Of a DNA stretch of 64,000 nt, positions 27,019 through 35,786 are shown piece after piece. The notes under the pieces were generated by a model. The model had not been told where the DNA came from, made no database searches, and saw nothing but the letters and a program-made list of their open reading frames with translations. A program made the translations under genes and the position numbers. Position 1 is the stretch's first letter, and every line of letters begins with the position of its first letter. This DNA comes from an uncultured Desulfobacter sp. (GTDB lineage: Bacteria; Desulfobacterota; Desulfobacteria; Desulfobacterales; Desulfobacteraceae). The stretch lies in assembly GCF_963666675.1 (NCBI RefSeq), contig NZ_OY762929.1:4560001-4624000 (forward strand), in the 5' to 3' direction.

Positions 27019-27279
27019 TCAGGCGGCGCCGCCCTTTTCCCGGATATAATCGGCCAGGGATTTTACGGTGGCTAAAATTTCCCGCGCCTGGTCCTGGGTG
27101 TCGATGCGCACACCATAGACATCCTGGACCATGACGACAATTTCAACGGCGTCCAGGGAATCCAGGCCAAACAGGGAGTCCGGTCCCACCAGGGGGGCAT
27201 CCAAAGGAACATCTTCGGGGACATCTTCCTGGATATTACATAGGTCGACAATGGTTGTTAACAGCTCTTGTTCCAGCAT
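27019..27279 (-). CDS. acyl carrier protein (ACP 1)
   Basis: An 86-residue ACP. The phosphopantetheine Ser is Ser41 in LFGLDSLDAVEIVVMVQDVY, the classical DSLD site. The helix II continuation and the acidic character are normal. It would carry acyl intermediates as a thioester. It is the last gene of the leftward half of the biosynthetic locus, 12 nt after the frame-corrected stop of the ABC permease. Two further ACPs lie at 39368 and 44030. They differ in sequence, so each may serve a different step. Confidence 0.92.
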   Translation of the reverse strand: MLEQELLTTIVDLCNIQEDVPEDVPLDAPLVGPDSLFGLDSLDAVEIVVMVQDVYGVRIDTQDQAREILATVKSLADYIREKGGAA

Positions 27280-27290
27280 ATATTTTTACC

Positions 27291-28513
27291 TTATTTTTTG
27301 TATTTAAAAGAGAGATGGGCAATCCCCGAGGCAGCAAGGCCAAACAAGACCAGAAACCCTGCTTCGGGCAGCACGGCGTTGATCTGTTTTCCCCGCAACA
27401 GGATATCGTAGAATGCGTCCAGGGCCCAGGCCATGGGGAGAAGTTACTGATAAACTGCATGGGGGCCGGCATCAGGTACACCGGCACAATGATACCGCCA
27501 AGGGCGGCCGCAATCACAATGGTCGTGGGACCGATCACAAGGGCCTGTTCATAGGAACCCGCAAGCTGGCCGAGCATGATGCCGTAATTTGCCGCGGCCA
27601 CCGCAGATGCGGCAATGATAATGAGCACGGCGATCCATGGGCCATCCACCACAAAGACGGGCAGGCCCACCATCGGGAACATAAATTTACCGATCAGAAA
27701 CACGAAGAAAAACTGAATCAGGCAGACGCAGATGTAGGCGGCAATTTTGCCAAAAATGAATATAAATCCAGGAACAGGCATGGTTTTTAACCGGTCCACA
27801 GTTTTGTTATCACGCTCCTGGATCATGCTTCCGGCCAGGGGTACACAGATAAAAAAGATCCCGAACAAGGCCCAGGCCGGCACATTCTGCTGAACCGATG
27901 TCGGCATTTTAACGAAACCGAATTCCGTGGCCCAGGCCTCTTTAATGTCAAACCACGGGGCCGAAGGGAACGTGTCCGGCGGCCCGTTCGTGGGAAAAAC
28001 GGCTTGCCGAAGCTTTATCTCGTACTCCAGGCATAATACCACCTTTGACACGGCACTGAGCACCGCCGCCCGAAATCCCCCCTGGACCGACGGATCAAAA
28101 TATACGGTAATCTGCTTGCCGTTGGATCCGGCGGACCCGGTCTTTCCAAGGGCAAACAGCCGGGCCTGGTTAAAGGCAAAGTCCGTACTGCCCCGGGGGA
28201 TGATAATACTGAACTGGTACTGCCCCTGGTTCACCAGGGCCTTTGCCTGAGCCTCGGTGTCACAGCCGGCATCTTCCCCCTTTACGGCAACAATATTGTC
28301 CGAACCCTTTAACCCCTTGAAAATAATTTTTCCGATCTCATTTTTATCATTATCAAGAATCAGAACATGCGTGGTGGGGTTCAGTACTTTTTCCTGCACA
28401 AGACAGACAATGGTCACCAGCACGGCAGGCATGACAAACAGCAGCACCAGCCCCACCCGGTCCCGGATCAGCAGCAGCAGCTCTTTTTTTAATGTGGCGG
28501 CCAAAAGTCCCAT
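27291..28513 (-). CDS. ABC-2 type transporter permease, apparent frameshift near the C-terminus
   Basis: Membrane subunit of an ABC-2 (DrrB/YhgE-like) exporter. There is one N-terminal helix (LLFVMPAVLVTIVCLV near residue 25), a large extracytoplasmic domain (about 50-215), then five to six helices from ALFGIFFICVPLAGSMIQE on. As read, the frame after NFSP at 27435 goes into an unrelated tail ending at 27236. Adding one C to the run at 27435-27438 restores the membrane-like ending MAWALDAFYDILLRGKQINA and a Lys-rich end at 27291. This is either a real late frameshift or a sequencing error. The adjacent ATPase gene ends at its first base. Confidence 0.8.
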
Positions 28514-29268
28514 TACACATCTTTCCCCGTGGTCTTTAAAAACAGTTCATTGAGATTGCGGTACTTGCCGGTGCCTCCGATCAGATCACGGGTGGCCCCC
28601 TGGGCAATACAGGCGCCCTTATCCATGATCAAAACCTGTGAACAGATTTTTTCGGCCTCTTCCATGTAATGGGTGGTGTAGATCAGGGTGCTGCCCCTAA
28701 GACTCAACTGCTGAATCCGGTCGAGCAATGCGTTGCGGGAGTGAACATCCATGCCCACGGTGGGTTCATCCAGAAAAATCAGGGCCGGATCATGCAGGAT
28801 GCCGCAGGCGATATTGAACCTGCGCTGGATGCCGCCGGAACATTTGGCGATGAGTTGACCGGCAAACTCATCCAGATCAAACAGCGCCAGGGTTTCAGGA
28901 ATTTTTAACGCCAGTTCCGTTTTTTTAAGTCCAAACAACCGACCGAAATATGCCATATTTTCCCGGCCTGTGAGTTTTGGAAACAACGCGATCTCCTGGG
29001 GAATCAAACTGATCAGGGGCCGGACTTTAGACGGATGTTTCAAGGCATCCACACCGCAAATCCGTACACGGCCCCGGGTGGGCTTGATCAGGGTGGACAA
29101 AATTGAAATGGTTGTGGTTTTCCCGGCACCGTTGGGTCCCAATAGTCCGAAAATCCGGCCTTGTTCGACCCTTAAGTTCAGATTCTTCAAAACATCTTTT
29201 GAACTGCCTGGATAACGTTTTTCAAGGCCGTGGACCTCAAGAACGGATTGGGGAAAATCAGCCGGCAA
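28513..29268 (-). CDS. ABC transporter ATP-binding protein
   Basis: ATPase of about 251 residues pairing with the adjacent permease. It has Walker A LLGPNGAGKTTTISIL, Q-loop LIPQEIALF, signature KCSGGIQRRFNIACGIL (C instead of the usual L before SGG), Walker B PALIFLDEPTVGMD, and switch His in IYTTHYMEEAEK. This is the DrrA/CcmA-like exporter type. The start is uncertain: the TTG at 29268 follows AAGGA by about 11 nt and overlaps the upstream gene by 11 nt. A start further up at 29394 would lie well inside that gene. Its operon position suggests export of the product made here. Confidence 0.9.
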   Translation of the reverse strand: MPADFPQSVLEVHGLEKRYPGSSKDVLKNLNLRVEQGRIFGLLGPNGAGKTTTISILSTLIKPTRGRVRICGVDALKHPSKVRPLISLIPQEIALFPKLTGRENMAYFGRLFGLKKTELALKIPETLALFDLDEFAGQLIAKCSGGIQRRFNIACGILHDPALIFLDEPTVGMDVHSRNALLDRIQQLSLRGSTLIYTTHYMEEAEKICSQVLIMDKGACIAQGATRDLIGGTGKYRNLNELFLKTTGKDV

Positions 29269-30271
29269 TGGATAAAATATCCTTAAAGGTGCGGGTTTCA
29301 ATATCCGCGCAGGTGTTGAGTACCTCACGCATGGCAGAAACAGAGTCGTCCTGGGAAGCCCTGCCTTTACAATGCCTGGCCGCTTTGACGGCAAATCTGC
29401 GCCACTGGTCCCCGGAAGCGGTCATCTGTTCAGCCATGGTGGTCAGCCGCGGATCATCCAGAATCCCTGCGGCCTGCTGAAGAAACGCCGAATACATGAA
29501 GCGGAATCCCCCGCCGCCGGTGCCGATCTCCTCTTGCATCCGAATGAGCTGGCCCAAAAGGAGCACGGTCTTTTCATCGCCGAACTTCTGGGGCCAGCGC
29601 TCAACGCACTTGCCTAAAAAACGAATTCCCCGGGTGCCCAGAAACGGCACCGGCGTCTTCACCATGCTTTTTGCCGCCCCCTTGAGCCCGGTCAGCAGGG
29701 CAGGCTTTAAATCAATTTTATCGGGGACCCCGGTGATCCGGTACATGCTGCCCTTGGGTGCCAGGGCGCCTTTGGCAAATCGCGCCAGGGCCAGATCCTT
29801 GGCCGGGCATTCCACCACATCGGGAAAGACCGGATCACTGATGATATAGTTATCCCCCTCTTTGCCGATCACCACGATGTTGTGCATATTAAAATGAAAC
29901 CTCAGGGCCGGAGGGAAATACGGCAGCCAGTACCCGCCGGTGCGGCACCCCACGGGATGGCCCTTTTCAAGCTCCCGGTCCAGGGCAGCCATGGCTTTGG
30001 GGACGCTGGAAAATTTCTGCCATTTGACCCGGATGCCCAAAGCCCGGGTCACGCTCTTAAATATCCTGCCCACCGGACACCGAAAGGTTGTCAACGGCAG
30101 TTCATTGACCTTGATAAACGGCAGGTATCCAAAAAAAATGCCCTGCCCGATGCCGAATGCCAGGGCTTCTGAAAGTTTTGGTTCACCATCGTTTACGGCA
30201 TGGTTGATCAGGTTTGCAGTCACCCCGCATTCACAATGGGCAGACTGGGCATGTGTAAAATCGATTCTCAT
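29258..30271 (-). CDS. BtrH-domain protein
   Basis: Protein of 337 residues. The first 140 match what I know as the BtrH N-terminal domain: HCECGVTANLINHAVNDG with Cys13 and Cys15, then LSEALAFGIGQGIFFGYLPF, a later HFNMHNIVVIGKEGDNYIIS, and DPVFPDVVECP. The C-terminal part looks like the domain that often follows it (DUF4872-type). BtrH is an acyltransferase of butirosin synthesis that moves an acyl group from an ACP to an amine. By analogy this protein could take an acyl chain from one of the ACPs here. The target is unknown. Confidence 0.75.
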   Translation of the reverse strand: MRIDFTHAQSAHCECGVTANLINHAVNDGEPKLSEALAFGIGQGIFFGYLPFIKVNELPLTTFRCPVGRIFKSVTRALGIRVKWQKFSSVPKAMAALDRELEKGHPVGCRTGGYWLPYFPPALRFHFNMHNIVVIGKEGDNYIISDPVFPDVVECPAKDLALARFAKGALAPKGSMYRITGVPDKIDLKPALLTGLKGAAKSMVKTPVPFLGTRGIRFLGKCVERWPQKFGDEKTVLLLGQLIRMQEEIGTGGGGFRFMYSAFLQQAAGILDDPRLTTMAEQMTASGDQWRRFAVKAARHCKGRASQDDSVSAMREVLNTCADIETRTFKDILSIAG

Positions 30272-30280
30272 TTTTAATCT

Positions 30281-30700
30281 TTATTTTTGTGGGGCGGCAG
30301 ACGTGTCCGGCAGCCTCTTTAATCCATCCACGGACACATTGAACAGTGCGGCGTACTTTTCCAGAACACCCGGTTTTAATTTTTTAAATACGGCCGGTTT
30401 AAGGTGCCGCCTGACCTGCCAGCAATACAATCCCATATACTGGGCAAGAAGCCTGACATCCATCTGGTGGCATGCCATATAAAATCCGATGGGGCTGAGC
30501 TTTCCGTCACGAACATCATCACGTGCCTTATTGATTTTCTTCTCAATGACCTGCCATGCCTGCTGATTGGCGACATTTTTGGGATCCCATCCAATACTTT
30601 GGGCCAGGCTGTATTTACCGTTCTGATCCACGGCATAACACACCTCACGACCGTAATCGTCTAAAATACCGGGATCCTGGGGGACGTCTTTGAGTTTCAT
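30281..30700 (-). CDS. hypothetical protein of the biosynthetic locus
   Basis: A 139-residue, probably alpha-helical soluble protein beginning MKLKDVPQDPGILDDYGREV. It contains WQVIEKKINKARDDVRDGKL, SPIGFYMACHQMDVRLLAQY and the basic helix WQVRRHLKPAVFKKLKPGVL. The C-terminal half (LLAQYMGLYCWQVRRHLKP, FNVSVDGLKRL) has the look of a helix-turn-helix, but I do not recognise a family. It lies 9 nt upstream of the BtrH-domain gene and directly after the lipoprotein gene, on one strand. A regulatory or accessory role would be a guess. Confidence 0.6.
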   Translation of the reverse strand: MKLKDVPQDPGILDDYGREVCYAVDQNGKYSLAQSIGWDPKNVANQQAWQVIEKKINKARDDVRDGKLSPIGFYMACHQMDVRLLAQYMGLYCWQVRRHLKPAVFKKLKPGVLEKYAALFNVSVDGLKRLPDTSAAPQK

Positions 30701-31126
30701 CTATTGGTAGCCGCGTTCACCGGCATCATATTCAATTCCGACTAGAAACATGTTCCCACCAAAACCGGCATCACTTGCAAACACTAACCGGCCCATGTTT
30801 TTGTAGTAGAAGCATGCCTGGGACTGGCCAGAGCCAAAATAAAATGGGATGAAAGCCTTACCGGAAATGTAGGTTGCTTGGTCTGTCGGAGGGCCTGTAA
30901 TATCCATGACCTCTTTGCTGCCCATACCGATTTCAAGTTTATTGAATTTGCTTCCTGCCATAGGTTGCCCCTGAATATAGCCAGACCAATCGTTTCTCCC
31001 AGTGACCTCTCTTCTATCTTCAGTGGAGTTCTGAGAAGTCGATTGCGTATCTGTTTGACTTGACGAGACACAGCCGGACAGGACCAGAAGTAAGACAGTT
31101 ATTAGAACGGCGAATAGGTTTTTCAT
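30701..31126 (-). CDS. BamE/SmpA-like lipoprotein
   Basis: From the ATG at 31126 the protein starts MKNLFAVLITVLLLVLSGCV, a lipoprotein signal with lipidated Cys19. A Ser/Thr-rich linker follows, then NKLEIGMGSKEVMDITGPPT and YFGSGQSQACFYYKNMGRLV. The GMxxxEVxxxxGxP pattern is that of the BamE/SmpA fold used by many outer-membrane lipoproteins. It has 141 residues. It is the first gene of the leftward operon and lies next to the divergent promoter region. It may be an envelope component for product placement or only a neighbour. An AAGGAG sits about 13 nt before the ATG. Confidence 0.65.
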   Translation of the reverse strand: MKNLFAVLITVLLLVLSGCVSSSQTDTQSTSQNSTEDRREVTGRNDWSGYIQGQPMAGSKFNKLEIGMGSKEVMDITGPPTDQATYISGKAFIPFYFGSGQSQACFYYKNMGRLVFASDAGFGGNMFLVGIEYDAGERGYQ

Positions 31127-31275
31127 AAATAATTCATTTCTCCTTTTGAGAATAGTAATAAAATCGACAATATCCAAATTAACGGAATTTGATTAGAATA
31201 TGAAGGCGTTCTTTGTCAAGAGAAAATCATTTGAATGAATATACTAAGTTCAGATACTGTTTTCCATATTTTTGA

Positions 31276-31304
31276 TTGTCGCAAATAAAACCATTTTTTA
31301 TAAT
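31276..31304 (+). promoter_or_regulatory. predicted promoter for the rightward biosynthetic operon
   Basis: TTGTCG (31276-31281) and a perfect TATAAT (31299-31304) are 17 nt apart. The surroundings are AT-rich. The start codon of the ketosynthase gene is about 200 nt downstream, which leaves a long leader with two hairpins (31312-31346 and 31472-31496). Confidence 0.55.
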
Positions 31305-31311
31305 AATTTTT

Positions 31312-31496
31312 ATGTGTTATCCTCGGGGCATCCGCGAGCAACACATCGCCGGAAAAGCTCAAATGCAACTATGACCCGCACTGAATGCATCTTTAAAAAC
31401 AATCCTAAATTTTATAATGTGCTTCCATTGGTGACCCTGAAATGATATTTCGGGAAAAATTTTTTAACGGAGTCAGGTAAAGCTTACGAACCTGAC
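31312..31496 (+). promoter_or_regulatory. structured 5' leader of the ketosynthase operon
   Basis: ATGTGTT (31312-31318) pairs with AACACAT (31340-31346), with an inner CTCG-CGAG pair: a tight hairpin at the predicted 5' end. A second perfect hairpin, GTCAGGT (31472-31478) with ACCTGAC (31490-31496), lies just before the AGGAG ribosome site and the ATG at 31511. The second hairpin could limit ribosome access or bind a regulator. No known riboswitch is recognised. Confidence 0.45.
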
Positions 31497-31510
31497 GATA
31501 GGAGTAACGC

Positions 31511-33706
31511 ATGGCATCCGGTGCCTATATTGCTGCAATGGGAATTATATCTGCTTTAGGGACAGGTGCGGAAAACACCTGTCAGGCACTTAAACAAGGA
31601 AAATCCGGGCTTGTTTCCGTGGATTTTTTTCAACTCAACCGGGCGGATTTTCCCAAGGTAGGCATGGTTCCGGGGATCATTAGAGATACGCTTCCCCGAA
31701 CCCACGAACTTGCTCGGATTGCTGCCGGTCAGATCATGGATCAATGCGGCCTGGTCCCGGATGCGGTTGTTTTAGGGGCCACCACCGGAGGGATGCTGAC
31801 CTGCGAATCCCTGCTCAAAGCCAAAGAGACCGACCCAAATCTTTTTCGGTACCACGGCCTGGGCACGGTTGCAGAGGACATTGCCGACCTGGTGGGTTGC
31901 ACCGGTCCCGCCATCACCGTATCCACAGCATGTTCTTCGGGGAATGCCGCCTTGACCATTGCCCTGGAGATGATCCGGTCGGGCCAGGCCCGAACCGTCC
32001 TGGCCGGGGGCGCGGATGCGTTGTGCCGGATGACCTGCTTTGGATTCCAGTCCCTGCAGGTGGTGGACCCGGCAGGCGCCAGACCCTTTGATGAAAAGCG
32101 TGCCGGCATGAGTGTTGCCGAAGGGGCAGGCATGCTGCTGCTTGTCGCCCAGAGGCCGGACCATCCCATTGCGGAACTGTCCGGCGGCGGTCTCTCCTGT
32201 GATGCCTACCACGCATCAGCCCCGCATCCCGAAGGAAACGGGGCGTATAAAGCCATGTCAAAGGCCATGGATGACGCCGGGGTTTCCCCGGATCAGATAG
32301 ACTATATCAGCCTCCACGGCACAGGCACCGAGGCCAATGACAAAGCAGAGGCCATGGCCGTAAACCGGCTTTTTAACGCCAACAAGCCTGCGGCATCCTC
32401 TGTAAAAGGCGCCACGGGCCATCCCATGGCCGCTGCCGGGGCCATTGAGGCGGTGATTTCCGCCATTGCCGTATCCAAAGGGATCATTCCCGGCAATACC
32501 GGATTCAGTTCACCTGACCCTGAACTGGATTTTATTCCGGCGGCCAATCCCATACACCACCCCGTTCGCAGGGTCCTATCCAACACCTTTGGATTTGGCG
32601 GAAACAATGCGGCGATTGTGATATCAGAATCAGACGCCCAGAGTCCCCTGACCTGCGCCGGGGATGTGAAAGGGTGTAAAAAAAACCGCATGGGGCCCAT
32701 GTCGATTCTGGGCTACGCCTGCCTAACAGGTGCAGGCACCACCGCTGAAACCCTGAACGCATTTAACAAAGGTGAATCCCTGGCAGGCATGATCGCGGAC
32801 AAAACCCTGACGGACCTGCTCTCCTTGAAAAAAGTGCGGCGCATGAAACGATTCTCCCGCCTGATGCTGGCCCTGGCAGTCCTGGCAAGACACGATACGC
32901 CGTCCGGCATAACACCTGCAGCGATCATCGGCGGCACCGGCTGGGGCTCCCTGTCTGAAACCTGGGACTTTCTGGCACGGCTTTTCAAAGGCAATGAAAA
33001 ATCTTCCAGCCCCATTGATTTTGTGGGCTCGGTCCACAACGCGGCCCTGGGCCATGTGGCCATGGAACTGGGTGCCAAAGGGGCAAACATCACCACCACA
33101 GGCGGAGATTCATCCTTTGAACAGGCCCTTTGGACCGCCGCAATTCTGGGCCGGAAAGACAATACCCCCATGATGGTCATGGGCGGCGATGAACACCATC
33201 CGGATCTCTCTTCCAGATTTGACAGGTCCGTGGTCTCCGAAGAGAGGGCCACCGACGGCGGCGGCGCATTGGTGCTGGCCCCGGGAACGATTCCCGGTAA
33301 ACCCACATTGACCCCGCGGCGCTTCATCAAAAAGGACGATGGTCTTGAATTCACGGATGCCCTGGCTGACCTCATTGGAGACTCGCCGGATTTCAACGAC
33401 AGATACGGTGCCGTCATGGCCGGTATCCCCCGGGCCTGTACCGACCAAGGAAAATCACTGACAACGGTTCTGTCCCAGGCGTTTTCACCATCCATCCCCA
33501 TCCTGGATTACCGCCGGCAGACCGGGCAGTTTGCCACGGCCCCGGCTGTTGCCACCGTGCTTGCAGTCCATGCCGTGGAAAACAACAGACTACCTGATCC
33601 CGATACCCCGGGACAACACATAGACCTTCAAGGCCGCGGCATCCTTGTTTTAGGATTAGGCCGGAACTTTACCGCCGTTGAAGTGATGCCCGCCGGCATG
33701 TTTTAA
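31511..33706 (+). CDS. ketosynthase fused to a chain-length-factor-like ketosynthase
   Basis: Protein of 731 residues with two thiolase-fold parts. Residues 1-375 are an apparently active beta-ketoacyl-ACP synthase: Cys141 in STACSSGNAAL, His269 in LHGTGTEAND, His304 in KGATGHPMAAAG, and the NTFGFGGNNA end. Residues about 397-731 form a second copy that lacks the nucleophile: TTTGGDSSFEQA stands where TACSS would be, as in chain-length factors. KS and CLF are usually separate genes whose products form a heterodimer, so this is a single-chain version with a linker of some 20 residues. It should elongate an acyl or polyene chain on ACP. AGGAG precedes the ATG by 6 nt. Confidence 0.88.
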   Translation: MASGAYIAAMGIISALGTGAENTCQALKQGKSGLVSVDFFQLNRADFPKVGMVPGIIRDTLPRTHELARIAAGQIMDQCGLVPDAVVLGATTGGMLTCESLLKAKETDPNLFRYHGLGTVAEDIADLVGCTGPAITVSTACSSGNAALTIALEMIRSGQARTVLAGGADALCRMTCFGFQSLQVVDPAGARPFDEKRAGMSVAEGAGMLLLVAQRPDHPIAELSGGGLSCDAYHASAPHPEGNGAYKAMSKAMDDAGVSPDQIDYISLHGTGTEANDKAEAMAVNRLFNANKPAASSVKGATGHPMAAAGAIEAVISAIAVSKGIIPGNTGFSSPDPELDFIPAANPIHHPVRRVLSNTFGFGGNNAAIVISESDAQSPLTCAGDVKGCKKNRMGPMSILGYACLTGAGTTAETLNAFNKGESLAGMIADKTLTDLLSLKKVRRMKRFSRLMLALAVLARHDTPSGITPAAIIGGTGWGSLSETWDFLARLFKGNEKSSSPIDFVGSVHNAALGHVAMELGAKGANITTTGGDSSFEQALWTAAILGRKDNTPMMVMGGDEHHPDLSSRFDRSVVSEERATDGGGALVLAPGTIPGKPTLTPRRFIKKDDGLEFTDALADLIGDSPDFNDRYGAVMAGIPRACTDQGKSLTTVLSQAFSPSIPILDYRRQTGQFATAPAVATVLAVHAVENNRLPDPDTPGQHIDLQGRGILVLGLGRNFTAVEVMPAGMF

Positions 33707-33730
33707 CACCCCAACCCGATTCGGACCCCT

Positions 33731-34276
33731 ATGAATTTTATCCCTTTTATTGTCATCAGCCTGATTCTGGTGTGGATTTCCCGGCACACCCTGAAAAATT
33801 ACCGCAGCCACGGTTTCTACCGGTTCTTTGCCTTTGAAGGCATTGCCGCCCTGCTCGCTTTGAATCAACCCCACTGGTTTAACGAGCCCTTTTCACCGCG
33901 GCAAATCCTCTCCTGGACATTGCTCATCTGCTCCATCGGTTTAGTCTTTTTCGCAGTGAAACGGCTTCGCGCCCTTGGAGGACACCAGCAGCGTGATGAC
34001 ATGCCTGAAAATTTTCATTTTGAAAATACGGCGCATATCGTTGATACAGGCCTGTACCGGTTTATCCGCCATCCCATGTACGCATCGCTGCTGTTGTTAA
34101 ACTGGGGCGCCGTTTTAAAGCACATCACCCCGCTAACCATAGCGATCTGTGTGTCGACAACCGCATTCCTTTTTGTCACCGCCAGGGTGGAGGAAAAAGA
34201 GAATCAAAGGGTTTTTGGCACAGCCTACACAGCGTATTGCCGCACATCAAAGATGTTCATCCCGTTTCTATTTTAG
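33731..34276 (+). CDS. ICMT/phospholipid-methyltransferase-like membrane protein
   Basis: Protein of 181 residues with four to five membrane helices. The C-terminal motif HIVDTGLYRFIRHPMYASLL followed later by RVEEKENQRVFGTAYTAYCR is the SAM-binding and catalytic core of the isoprenylcysteine carboxyl methyltransferase/PEMT-like family. Bacterial members methylate lipids or unknown small substrates in the membrane. In this locus it might methylate the acyl product or head group; that is inference. It lies 24 nt after the ketosynthase gene. The ribosome site is weak. Confidence 0.8.
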   Translation: MNFIPFIVISLILVWISRHTLKNYRSHGFYRFFAFEGIAALLALNQPHWFNEPFSPRQILSWTLLICSIGLVFFAVKRLRALGGHQQRDDMPENFHFENTAHIVDTGLYRFIRHPMYASLLLLNWGAVLKHITPLTIAICVSTTAFLFVTARVEEKENQRVFGTAYTAYCRTSKMFIPFLF

Positions 34277-34352
34277 CCTTGTTTATACGGTTCCGTTTTA
34301 TTATATTATTCACCTTTACAAACCAACACAGGCAAGGCAAGGAAGCTGTCTT

Positions 34353-35351
34353 ATGAAAACAGTTAGTTCTCTTCTGGACCCCGAGTGGCATGCACGATAT
34401 AAAGCCATTTCCAAGCTCAACATACGAAGTTCCATCTATGATGTAACCAACCGGTGTAACCTGCGATGCAAAGGCTGTTTCTTCTTTTCATCCGGTGAAC
34501 ACGAGGCGGCAACAGAGCAGATGGATCTTGCAGAATGGGAAGGCTTCATTGACCGGGAAAAGGAACGGGGCGTCAACCTTGCCATCCTCATCGGCGGAGA
34601 ACCCACCCTCTGCCTGGACCGGGTCGAGGCCTTTTATGACCGCATGCCCACCTTTATGGCCACCAACGGGCTGGTCAAAGTGCCCAGGGAGCGTTTCCCC
34701 GATATGATGGTGGGCATCTCCCTGTGGGGCAGCAGTGATGACGAAACGACATTACGGGGAAAGGACACGTTTGCCATCTCCAGCCGCCACTACGAAGGCG
34801 ACCCCCATGTCTATTACCTTTTGACCATTACCCCCAAACTTGTCGGCCACATCGAGCCCATCGTCCAAAAAATCCGGAATGTCGGCGTCAAAGTGCATAT
34901 GCAGCTGCTCTCCAACGACGAAGGCGTGGACGGATTCAGCTGGACAAACCAGGAACTTGCCGACGTGCGCCAGGAGATGGACGGCTTGCTGGACCGCTAT
35001 CCGGATACGGTGGTCTCGGCAAAATACTATCACAAGATCATCACCACAGGCACCATGCTGGGCCGGCCCTTTGGATGGCCGGAGTGCCCGTCGGTCACCC
35101 AGCCCCTGGACGACCGGAAAAACAATCCCAAACGGCTGACCAATTTCATCCGCTGGGCCTCGGACCTTAAAACCATGCACCGCTGCTGCACCTCCGAAAC
35201 CCGGGACTGCAAGACCTGCAAAGACGGGGCCGCCCATATGAGCTGGGTCATGGTCAATAAACGGGCACACATGAACACCACCGAGGATCTGCAAAACTGG
35301 ATAACGGTGTATGAAATGTTCGCCAAACTGTATCAGTTCATTCCATGGTAA
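34353..35351 (+). CDS. radical SAM enzyme A
   Basis: Protein of 332 residues. Cys35, Cys39 and Cys42 in YDVTNRCNLRCKGCFFF bind the [4Fe-4S] cluster that splits SAM. LIGGEPTLCLDR is the GGE-type motif and MVGISLWGSSDDE a typical inner strand. Near the C-terminus, further cysteines (HRCCTSETRDCKTCKDG) suggest an auxiliary cluster. It resembles the radical SAM enzyme at 44299 along its whole length, more than any general family I know, so the two are paralogues. The start ATG has AAGGA 9 nt upstream; the open frame extends further 5' without a ribosome site. Confidence 0.88.
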   Translation: MKTVSSLLDPEWHARYKAISKLNIRSSIYDVTNRCNLRCKGCFFFSSGEHEAATEQMDLAEWEGFIDREKERGVNLAILIGGEPTLCLDRVEAFYDRMPTFMATNGLVKVPRERFPDMMVGISLWGSSDDETTLRGKDTFAISSRHYEGDPHVYYLLTITPKLVGHIEPIVQKIRNVGVKVHMQLLSNDEGVDGFSWTNQELADVRQEMDGLLDRYPDTVVSAKYYHKIITTGTMLGRPFGWPECPSVTQPLDDRKNNPKRLTNFIRWASDLKTMHRCCTSETRDCKTCKDGAAHMSWVMVNKRAHMNTTEDLQNWITVYEMFAKLYQFIPW

Positions 35352-35782
35352 AAAAAGCAGAAAAAGAGAAACCGGTCTACACCCATTTTGAAACGGCGCA
35401 CAAAGTCCCGTTTCACGACATGGACCCCATGCATGTGATGTGGCACGGCAACTACTATAAATACTTTGATGTAACCCGCTTTGAACTGTTTAAGGCCGCG
35501 GGCGTTGACCTGTATGAATACTCCTTTGCCAAAGGGGTCAGTTTCCCGGTAAGCCGATCATCCATCAAGCATATTGCCCCCTTGAAGTTTCATGACGAAT
35601 TCGTCTGCAAGGCCACCGTGACCGAGGCCGAATACAAAATCGGCATTGATTTTGAGATCCGGCTTAAAGAGACGGACCGGATCTGTGCCCGGGGCAAAAG
35701 CGAACAGGTGGCGGTGCGCGTGCCCGAAATGACCCTTTTGTTCAGAATCCCCGAGGATATCACCTCAGCACTTCTGGTGTGA
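35345..35782 (+). CDS. hotdog-fold acyl thioesterase (YbgC/4HBT type)
   Basis: Protein of 145 residues. The motif VPFHDMDPMHVMWHGNYYKYFDVTRFELF is the 4-hydroxybenzoyl-CoA thioesterase signature (given here as two blocks, VPFHDMDPMHVMWHG and NYYKYFDVTRFELF), with the catalytic Asp in DMDPMHVMWHGNY. It should hydrolyse an acyl thioester (CoA or ACP). In this locus it could release the finished acid, which the DAK2-DegV protein could then phosphorylate. It overlaps the radical SAM gene by 7 nt and ends 4 nt before the next gene, so all three are translationally linked. Confidence 0.88.
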   Translation: MVKKAEKEKPVYTHFETAHKVPFHDMDPMHVMWHGNYYKYFDVTRFELFKAAGVDLYEYSFAKGVSFPVSRSSIKHIAPLKFHDEFVCKATVTEAEYKIGIDFEIRLKETDRICARGKSEQVAVRVPEMTLLFRIPEDITSALLV

Positions 35783-35786
35783 CGTC

